A DNA stretch of 8,775 bases. Source: an uncultured Treponema sp. Lineage in GTDB: Bacteria > Spirochaetota > Spirochaetia > Treponematales > Treponemataceae. The DNA lies in assembly GCA_937900125.1 (NCBI GenBank), contig CALCEK010000184.1:1-8775 (forward strand). Reading direction: 5' to 3'. Positions 1-5,562 of this stretch are shown one piece after another (positions within the stretch are counted from its first letter, which is position 1; each line of letters opens with the position of its first letter). Below the pieces are notes generated by a model. That model saw nothing but the letters and a program-made list of their open reading frames with translations. It was not told the origin of the DNA and searched no databases. A program made the translations under genes and the position numbers.

Positions 1-2
1 TA

Positions 3-36
3 GTGACTGGAGTTCAGACGTGTGCTCTTCCGATCT
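3..36 (+). other. Illumina TruSeq adapter sequence (artefact)
   Basis: These 34 bases begin GTGACTGGAGTTC and end GCTCTTCCGATCT. From memory they match the TruSeq index/read-2 adapter (multiplexing PCR primer 2.0) without a mismatch. They are not biological and mark an untrimmed read at the contig end. Any reading frame that starts here, for example the GTG at position 20, has adapter-encoded residues at its N-terminus. Confidence 0.97.
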
Positions 37-37
37 C

Positions 38-526
38 TACGCTATGAATTATGCTGATAGCCACCAAATATGTCCGGCTCAGACCGACTATACTTTAGCA
101 ACCGACACCATCGTGACCGACCGACGATTGCATCTGAAGCAAGTAGCCGATGTGCTCAGTATGTCTATTGACGAACTTCGCCGTCTTAATCCACAATACC
201 GTTTGGACATATTGCCGGGGGGCAAGCCTTATTCATTAGTACTGCCCATTGAACTAACCGGCACAGATATAGATTTGCAGGATAGTATCTTCAATTACAT
301 GGCCGACTCGCTGATACTCAATCGTCGTAAGCAGATAGATATGGCGCAGAAAACAGCAGCCGATGGGTTTCCTGCCACGGGGATGTATTACTACACAGTC
401 AAAAAAGGCGATGTATTAGGCTCTATTGCCAAACGACAGCGTACCACTGTGGCTAACATAAAGAAGTGGAATGGACTCAAAAACGATAATATACGCGTTG
501 GACAGAAGCTGAAGTTGTATAGATAA
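38..526 (+). CDS. LysM-domain protein, C-terminal part of an MltD-like lytic transglycosylase (Bacteroidales type), 5'-truncated
   Basis: About 162 residues remain, up to a TAA stop at 524-526; the N-terminus is cut by the adapter. The C-terminal 45 residues are a clear LysM module (YYYTVKKGDVLGSIAKRQ, then NIKKWNGLKNDNIRVGQKL), which binds the GlcNAc backbone of peptidoglycan. An earlier, more diverged LysM-like unit contains LKQVADVLSMSIDELRRLNP and is followed by the DSIF-type linker I associate with Bacteroides/Prevotella membrane-bound lytic transglycosylase D homologues. The catalytic SLT domain would lie upstream and is not present. Base composition and protein style differ from everything after about base 550, so I infer that this gene belongs to a different organism from the rest of the window. 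The LysM call is firm; the MltD assignment is by architecture. Confidence 0.75.
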   Translation, partial: YAMNYADSHQICPAQTDYTLATDTIVTDRRLHLKQVADVLSMSIDELRRLNPQYRLDILPGGKPYSLVLPIELTGTDIDLQDSIFNYMADSLILNRRKQIDMAQKTAADGFPATGMYYYTVKKGDVLGSIAKRQRTTVANIKKWNGLKNDNIRVGQKLKLYR

Positions 527-549
527 GACCGTTTCGATGTAACAAGTAA
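527..549. other. Probable chimera junction between two genomes
   Basis: The Bacteroidales-like gene stops at 526. An in-frame stop at 547-549 is followed almost at once by the middle of a guanylyltransferase domain with no plausible N-terminus. The switch in base composition and protein type falls in these 23 bases. The codons at 550-555 (Asp-Tyr) would fit the guanylyltransferase, so the break probably lies at or before 549. I cannot tell which bases belong to which parent. Confidence 0.7.
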
Positions 550-555
550 GATTAT

Positions 556-897
556 ATGGAAAAAGTGTATGAAAACGTTCCACAAGTTGCGGTTGACACG
601 GCGGTTGCCGAAAAAACAAAACACGCGGTTGCAGTAAAAGCTTCTTTTGAATGGGACGATGTTGGAAGTTGGGATTCATTTAGTCAACTTTTTGAAAAAA
701 ATCAAGGAATCAGCGTAGAAATTGACGGAGCTAACAATTTTATATATTCTGATATTCCAACAGCGGTTTGCGGTTTAGATGGCGTAATTGTCGTTATAAA
801 AAACGGAATGGCACTCGTTATGAAAAAAGGTGAAAGCGACAAAATGCGAGCCGTTGTAAAACAGATAAAGGACTATACAAATGAACGCAGAAGTTAG
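556..897 (+). pseudogene. manC: Mannose-1-phosphate guanylyltransferase, C-terminal fragment (truncated by the junction)
   Basis: The 113 residues match the C-terminal third of GDP-mannose pyrophosphorylase, which makes GDP-mannose from mannose-1-phosphate and GTP in the cytoplasm. Visible signatures are VDTAVAEK (about 13-20, the counterpart of the family's SIDYAVMEK) and FEWDDVGSWDSF (31-42). The DDVGSW stretch is highly conserved near the sugar-binding site. The following segment, with NNFIYSD and GVIVVIKNGMALVMKKG, is the usual start of the C-terminal part. Family members have about 350 residues, so roughly 240, including the nucleotide-binding N-terminus, are missing. ATG 556 is therefore probably an internal methionine and not a true start. 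Truncation most likely reflects the assembly junction and not gene decay, because the remaining frame is clean. The 3' end overlaps the next gene by 17 bases, implying one transcript and a shared role in glycan synthesis. Confidence 0.8.
867..872 (+). promoter_or_regulatory. Ribosome binding site for the glycosyl-1-phosphate transferase gene
   Basis: AAAGGA lies 8 bases before the ATG at 881, inside the end of the upstream guanylyltransferase gene. It supports 881 as the start and coupled expression of the two overlapping genes. Confidence 0.65.
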
Positions 898-1963
898 CCT
901 TTTTTTTACACTTTCTAAAGAATTTATCGTTTCAAATCCGCATATTTGGATTTTATGTGCCATAAGTTTTGCAATCTCTGCAATTTCAATTTTTTTCGTC
1001 ATAAAAATATGCAACAAATTCGGCTGGTATGACAGCACAAACGAAAGAAAAGTTCACAAAGGAAATATTCCGCGATTGGGAAGCATTGGTTTTGTGGGAG
1101 CTTACGTCATTGTTAGCATTATTTACCTTGTAATGCAAAAAGAAGCGCGAACTTCACAAATTCCAATTATCGCGGCGGGATTTTTAATTTTTATCTTTGG
1201 CATTTTGGACGATTTTCTTGAATTAAAAGCGATTTTCAAATTGATTGTACAAATAATTTCCGCGCTTATAATCGTTTTAAATGGTTATGTTTTTACAAGC
1301 ATTGGAAATTTGGTCTTTCCGATTTGGTTTCGCTATGTTTTAACATTCGGTTGGATTTTGGGAATCATAAATGCGTTTAATTTAATCGACGGAATTGACG
1401 GTTTATGTGGCGGACTTTCAACTTTGATAATGATAACATTGAGTGTAATTTATATGCGAGCTACGACTCACCCAGCGGCAAACTGTCTATTTTTGGCATT
1501 CGCACTTATGGGATTCCTCGTTTACAATAAACCAAAAGCAAAAATCTTTATGGGAGACGGCGGAAGTCAATTTTTGGGCTTTATGATGGCGGTTTTGCCA
1601 CTTTACCAAACAAGCGAAAACTTTGAGTACAATAAATTTCTTATTATGCTGAATTTGGTTTCAATTCCTATGCTAGACACTATTGCGGCAATTTGGCGGC
1701 GCAAAAGGGAACATCGTGGCATAATGACACCAGATAAGCAACATTTGCACCACAAACTTATGCAGTTAGGACTTTCAACAACGCAAATTTTAAATGTACT
1801 GCTTTCGTTACAATTTATTATCTGCCTTGTTTGTGGAATTGCAATGTATATGAAAGGATTTGAAGCTTTTATTTTGCTACTTTCGCTTTACATTGTAATT
1901 ATTTTGCTATTTTGCACAGTGCATTTTCTTTACAAACGCTCGCTGACTTCTCAAGTGAATTGA
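881..1963 (+). CDS. Polyprenyl-phosphate glycosyl-1-phosphate transferase (WecA/TagO/MraY superfamily)
   Basis: This integral membrane enzyme of 360 residues should transfer a sugar-1-phosphate, probably a HexNAc from its UDP form, to a polyprenyl phosphate at the cytoplasmic face and so start lipid-linked glycan assembly. Hallmarks appear in order: RKVHKGNIPRLG (56-67), GILDDFLELK (107-116, with the Asp pair tied to Mg binding), NAFNLIDGIDGL (164-175), GDGGSQFLG (225-233) and DKQHLHHKL (285-293), the His-rich cytoplasmic loop typical of WecA-type rather than MraY enzymes. About ten hydrophobic segments are interspersed, and the length is normal. The start at 881 has a good Shine-Dalgarno sequence and overlaps the guanylyltransferase gene. 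That neighbour suggests a mannose-containing glycan, but the acceptor polymer cannot be read from the sequence. An 8-base T run (900-907) lies in codons 7-9. Substrate specificity is uncertain; family membership is firm. Confidence 0.9.
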   Translation: MNAEVSLFFTLSKEFIVSNPHIWILCAISFAISAISIFFVIKICNKFGWYDSTNERKVHKGNIPRLGSIGFVGAYVIVSIIYLVMQKEARTSQIPIIAAGFLIFIFGILDDFLELKAIFKLIVQIISALIIVLNGYVFTSIGNLVFPIWFRYVLTFGWILGIINAFNLIDGIDGLCGGLSTLIMITLSVIYMRATTHPAANCLFLAFALMGFLVYNKPKAKIFMGDGGSQFLGFMMAVLPLYQTSENFEYNKFLIMLNLVSIPMLDTIAAIWRRKREHRGIMTPDKQHLHHKLMQLGLSTTQILNVLLSLQFIICLVCGIAMYMKGFEAFILLLSLYIVIILLFCTVHFLYKRSLTSQVN

Positions 1964-1988
1964 CTAGACTTGTGTAAAATTTTATAAT
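1960..1988 (+). promoter_or_regulatory. Sigma70-type promoter of metG, predicted leaderless
   Basis: A -35 box TTGACT (1960-1965) is separated by exactly 17 bases from a perfect -10 box TATAAT (1983-1988). Six bases follow before the ATG at 1995, so the usual start distance puts the first transcribed base on or next to the A of the start codon. The -35 box overlaps the TGA stop of the upstream gene. No Shine-Dalgarno sequence precedes the ATG, which agrees with a leaderless transcript. Confidence 0.75.
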
Positions 1989-1994
1989 TTCGCT

Positions 1995-4289
1995 ATGAAT
2001 AGAAGACTTATTACTTCCGCACTTCCTTATGTAAACAATATTCCTCATTTGGGAAATTTAATTCAAATGTTAAGCGCAGATGTGTTTGCGCGATTTTGCC
2101 GAAGTCGCGGATATGATACTTTGTATGTTTGCGGAACAGACGAATACGGAACTGCAACAGAAACACGTGCGCTAGAAGAAAACAAAACACCACGCGAATT
2201 GTGCGATTATTATTTTGCAGAGCATGATAAAATCTACAAATGGTTTAATATCAATTTTGACATTTTTGGTAGAACTTCAAATGAAGAATGTACTGAAATA
2301 ACACAACAACTTTTTCGGGATTTAGAAAAAAATGGCTACATCACCGAACACATAAATAAACAACTTTTTTGTCCAAAATGCAATCGTTTTTTAGCAGACA
2401 GATATGTTCTTGGCGTTTGTCCAAAATGCGGATTTGAAGATGCACGCGGAGACCAATGCGATAAATGCGGAAGCCTTTTAGACCCAATCGAATTAAAAAA
2501 GCCAAGATGCGTCACTTGCGGTTCAGAGCCAGAAATTCGCGAAACAAGACATTTGTATATAAATCTGCCAGCTGTTAGCGAAAAACTTAACGAGTGGATG
2601 ACTGAAACGAGCATAAAAGGTCAGTGGTCAGAAAATGCAATAAACATAACAAAAGCATGGATTCGGGACGGTCTTAACGAACGCGCAATTACACGCGACT
2701 TAAAATGGGGAATTCCTGTTCCGCGCGAAGGATACGAAAATAAAGTGTTCTATGTTTGGTTTAATGCCCCCATAGGCTATATGTCTATTACAAAACAACT
2801 TGAAGATGAATTAAAAGTTCAAGGGAAAGTAAGTTTTGATTGGAAATCTTGGTGGCTTCCTGAAGAAAGTGATGAGGGAAAGCAAAAACCTCCTGTTGAC
2901 CTTTTTCAGTTTATCGGAAAAGACAATATTCCATTCCACACAGTCATTTTTCCGTGTACTTTGCTTGGAAGCGGACATAATTGGACAAAACTTTTTCATA
3001 TGTCAAGTTCAGAATACCTAAATTATGAAAGTGGAAAATTTAGCAAAAGTCATGGCGTTGGTGTTTTTGGAACAGACGCAATTGAAACGGGCATAAAAGC
3101 TGACGCTTGGCGATTTTATATTTTTTACAATCGACCAGAAAAACAAGATTATCAGTTCACATGGAAAGAATTTCGCGAAAAATATAATAGTGAATTAATA
3201 GGAAATTTGGGAAATCTTGTAAACAGAACGCTTTTATTTGTTACAAAATATTACGATGGAAAAATTCCAGAATCAAACATCGACGAATCCCTCTGGCAAG
3301 AAGTTAGGTTTCATGAAAATAAAATCACGGAATATCTTGAATGGGCGAATTTAAAAGATGCTTTTAGAGAAATTTTTGCCATCAGCGACATTGGAAACAA
3401 GGCATTTCAAAGTGGAGAACCTTGGAAAACTCGTGTAAACGATGTAGAAAAAGCGCAAAAACTCATTTATAATCTTTGTTATCTGATAAAAGATTTGATG
3501 ATTCTCTGTCATCCCTACCTTCCGCAATTTTCCGAAAAAATTCTTTCGTATTTTGGAAAACAAATTGACGAACCAAAATTCAATGAAGAACACAGCGTTG
3601 ATGGCTTAAACTGGGCAGCACTCGGCAAACTAGAAGGGCTTTCTACGGTTTTGCCGCCAGAAGTATTTTTTACACCGCTTGACCAAAAAACAGCTGATGC
3701 TTTTAGAGAAAAATATTCAGGGAATCAAAAAGAACGTCAAAAAAATGGCAAAAAGGAAAAGTCAAAAAATCAAGTAAAATTGGCATCTGACCAAATTGCT
3801 CATTTTAATTCAAAAATTGACCTTTGCGTTGCAAAAATTGTTAAGGTTGAAAATAATCCTGAAGGCGAAAAATTATTTGTTGAAACCCTCGATGACGGAA
3901 GCGGAAAGTCGCGCGTAATTCAAAGCGGACTTAGAGGTATAATTTCCGCAGAAGAGCTTGTTGGAAAACATATTATTTTAGCTTCAAATTTAGCTCCTAG
4001 AAAAATGCGGGGAATTGAAAGTCACGGAATGTTACTTGCCGCCGATTACACGGATTCTGAAGGAAAAGCAAAAGTAGAAGTTCTTGAAGCTCCTTGGGCA
4101 GCACCTGGAACAAAAATTACGCTTGAAGGTTCTTCTCTTTGCGAAAAGCCCCAAGAAATTAGTGCGGACGACTTCTTTGCAGTTGAATTTAAGGTTTTTG
4201 AAGGAAAAGCAACTGTTTCTAAAACGCCTCTCTTAGCGGATGGAAAGCCTATCACACTTACACACGTAAAAACAGGCGAAATACACTAA
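1995..4289 (+). CDS. metG: Methionyl-tRNA synthetase with C-terminal tRNA-binding domain
   Basis: This cytoplasmic class I synthetase of 764 residues charges tRNA-Met and initiator tRNA with methionine, using ATP. The N-terminal Rossmann domain starts at residue 5 with ITSALPYVNNIPHLGN, where HLGN (18-21) is the HIGH motif. The connective domain carries four CxxC pairs (C126/C129, C142/C145, C155/C158, C172/C175), enough for two zinc knuckles as in MetG1-type enzymes. KFSKS (348-352) is the KMSKS loop. An anticodon-binding helical domain follows (about 395-570), then a Lys-rich linker (572-595) and an EMAP/Trbp111-like tRNA-binding domain (about 604-710) with NPEGEKLFVETLDDG and KMRGIESHGMLLAA. 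A further 50 or so residues (712-764) extend beyond that domain, so the protein is longer than the roughly 677 residues of the E. coli enzyme. The start is fixed by the promoter and by the family N-terminus. It ends in a strong terminator. Confidence 0.97.
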   Translation: MNRRLITSALPYVNNIPHLGNLIQMLSADVFARFCRSRGYDTLYVCGTDEYGTATETRALEENKTPRELCDYYFAEHDKIYKWFNINFDIFGRTSNEECTEITQQLFRDLEKNGYITEHINKQLFCPKCNRFLADRYVLGVCPKCGFEDARGDQCDKCGSLLDPIELKKPRCVTCGSEPEIRETRHLYINLPAVSEKLNEWMTETSIKGQWSENAINITKAWIRDGLNERAITRDLKWGIPVPREGYENKVFYVWFNAPIGYMSITKQLEDELKVQGKVSFDWKSWWLPEESDEGKQKPPVDLFQFIGKDNIPFHTVIFPCTLLGSGHNWTKLFHMSSSEYLNYESGKFSKSHGVGVFGTDAIETGIKADAWRFYIFYNRPEKQDYQFTWKEFREKYNSELIGNLGNLVNRTLLFVTKYYDGKIPESNIDESLWQEVRFHENKITEYLEWANLKDAFREIFAISDIGNKAFQSGEPWKTRVNDVEKAQKLIYNLCYLIKDLMILCHPYLPQFSEKILSYFGKQIDEPKFNEEHSVDGLNWAALGKLEGLSTVLPPEVFFTPLDQKTADAFREKYSGNQKERQKNGKKEKSKNQVKLASDQIAHFNSKIDLCVAKIVKVENNPEGEKLFVETLDDGSGKSRVIQSGLRGIISAEELVGKHIILASNLAPRKMRGIESHGMLLAADYTDSEGKAKVEVLEAPWAAPGTKITLEGSSLCEKPQEISADDFFAVEFKVFEGKATVSKTPLLADGKPITLTHVKTGEIH

Positions 4290-4326
4290 CATTTAAGGCA
4301 AAATCAACTAAATTCCTAAAAAATAG

Positions 4327-4364
4327 CCGCTTTTCTTCCGAATATAAGAAGAGCGGTTTTTTTT
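4327..4364 (+). terminator. Intrinsic terminator downstream of metG
   Basis: The arms CCGCTTTTCTT (4327-4337) and AAGAAGAGCGG (4346-4356) form an 11-base-pair stem with one T-G wobble and an 8-base loop (CCGAATAT). Eight T residues follow at 4357-4364. This is a textbook rho-independent terminator on the plus strand. The T-tract ends at the base before the ATG of the next gene. Confidence 0.93.
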
Positions 4365-5540
4365 ATGGACAATCAACGATTTAATCAAAGATTTTTGCAA
4401 ACAAATTTTTGGGCTGATTTTAAGGCAGCACATGGATGGAAAAAATATTTATTTGAAATAAAAGATAATTCAGTTTTGTCAGTATATAAAAATGAACAGG
4501 ATAACACAAAAAATACCTCTAATAAAAGTAATACTGTCGATTTTTGTGCAAACAATGATTCTAATATTTTACAACTTTCTGTTCTTGTGCGAGAATTTTC
4601 TATAAAAATTAAAAAAATATCTTTGGCATACATTCCTATGGCTCCTGAATTTTTGGGTTTTGATTGGGAAAAAGATAAAAAAAACTATTGGGAACAAATT
4701 TCAAATTTAACTAAGCTGATAAAACCATATCTTCCCAAAAACACCGCTTTTGTTCGCTTTGACCCCCCACTCGATTTTAAAACTATTGAAGAACGGGAAC
4801 AGTGCAAAAAAGACGCATCAAGTTTATTCTTAGCGCAAAAAAAGAGTTTTCGCCCAAAAAAAAGTTTTGTTGACGTTCAACCGCCAGACACTGTTTTACT
4901 TCCCCTAGAAAAATCCGAAGATGAAATTCTTTCTTCCATGAAAAGCAAATGGCGTTATAATATTCGGCTTTCGGCAAAAAAAGGTGTAGAAGTAAAAAAA
5001 TACAGATTTTCTGATGAACATTTTTCTGAAGCCTTTGAAGATTTTTATCGGCTCTTTGAACAAACTTCAGAACGCGACAAAGTAAGTTTTCACGGAAAAG
5101 ATTATTATTACGACCTTTTAAAACGTGGAGATTCAGAAAATCCTAGTGTAAACTTGTATTTGGCCTATCATGAAGGAGAAGCTTTAGCTGGAATTATAAC
5201 GCTTTTTTGCGAGCGAGAAGCCGTATATTTGTATGGTGCAAGCGGAAATGTAAAACGAAACCTTATGCCCGCTTACCTTTTACAATGGACTGCAATTCAA
5301 GATGCAAAAAAATACGGGTGTCCCGTTTACGATTTTTATGGGATTCCTCCCACCGATGATGAAAATCACCCGATGCATGGATTGTACCTTTTTAAAACTG
5401 GTTTTGGCGGAACAATAGTCCACAGACCTGGCAGTTTTGACGTTGGATTTAATTTTTTCTACAAATTGTACTCAAGTGCAGAACAATGCAGGGCTTGGTG
5501 GCACAAAAAATTTTTAAAGCAATTCAAAAAGAAAAACTAA
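4365..5540 (+). CDS. FemA/FemB/FemX-family peptidoglycan bridge aminoacyltransferase
   Basis: The 391-residue protein is expected to be cytoplasmic and to add an amino acid, often glycine, from aminoacyl-tRNA to the peptide of lipid II. The family N-terminus FLQTNFWADFK (10-20) is present. The second GNAT-like half starts at VQPPDTVLLPLEKSEDEILS (171-190), followed by MKSKWRYNIRLSAKKGVEV (192-210), the conserved RYNIR/KKGV block. The C-terminal block VYDFYGIPP (321-329), HPMHGLYLFKTGFGG (335-349) is diagnostic for FemX-type enzymes. Residues 42-70 form an Asn/Ser/Thr/Asp-rich insert that looks low in complexity. The strongly basic tail fits tRNA contact. ATG 4365 is the first possible start in a frame open only from 4320, but it has no clear Shine-Dalgarno sequence: it abuts the T-tract of the metG terminator, so it should not share metG's transcript. 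The donor amino acid is unknown. Confidence 0.88.
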   Translation: MDNQRFNQRFLQTNFWADFKAAHGWKKYLFEIKDNSVLSVYKNEQDNTKNTSNKSNTVDFCANNDSNILQLSVLVREFSIKIKKISLAYIPMAPEFLGFDWEKDKKNYWEQISNLTKLIKPYLPKNTAFVRFDPPLDFKTIEEREQCKKDASSLFLAQKKSFRPKKSFVDVQPPDTVLLPLEKSEDEILSSMKSKWRYNIRLSAKKGVEVKKYRFSDEHFSEAFEDFYRLFEQTSERDKVSFHGKDYYYDLLKRGDSENPSVNLYLAYHEGEALAGIITLFCEREAVYLYGASGNVKRNLMPAYLLQWTAIQDAKKYGCPVYDFYGIPPTDDENHPMHGLYLFKTGFGGTIVHRPGSFDVGFNFFYKLYSSAEQCRAWWHKKFLKQFKKKN

Positions 5541-5562
5541 CTTATTATAAAGCTTACTTTTT
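5532..5562. terminator. Weak AT-rich hairpin between convergent genes, possible bidirectional terminator
   Basis: The arms AAAAACTAACTT (5532-5543) and AAGCTTACTTTTT (5550-5562) can pair with two C-C mismatches, giving five, three and two base pairs around a short loop. The T run at the 3' end on each strand makes it usable in both directions. The stop codons of the two convergent genes lie only 13 bases apart and no better terminator is visible. The stem is weak, so this is tentative. Confidence 0.3.

Noticed and set aside
37..526. LysM gene as a laterally acquired gene in the spirochaete genome
   Set aside because: The adjacent adapter and the beheaded guanylyltransferase fit an artefact better, although read data would be needed to exclude transfer.
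900..907. Run of eight T at the start of the WecA-like gene, as a possible phase-variable tract
   Set aside because: Eight-base homopolymers are common in this AT-rich sequence (several A runs of seven or eight occur in the FemX-like gene), and nothing shows length variation.
1964..1994. T-box or SAM riboswitch upstream of metG
   Set aside because: Only 31 bases separate the genes and they are taken up by the promoter, so there is no room for a structured leader.
2836..3021. Small open frames inside metG on both strands, including this one
   Set aside because: They lie entirely within a well-conserved synthetase gene, have no ribosome site and show no recognisable domain.
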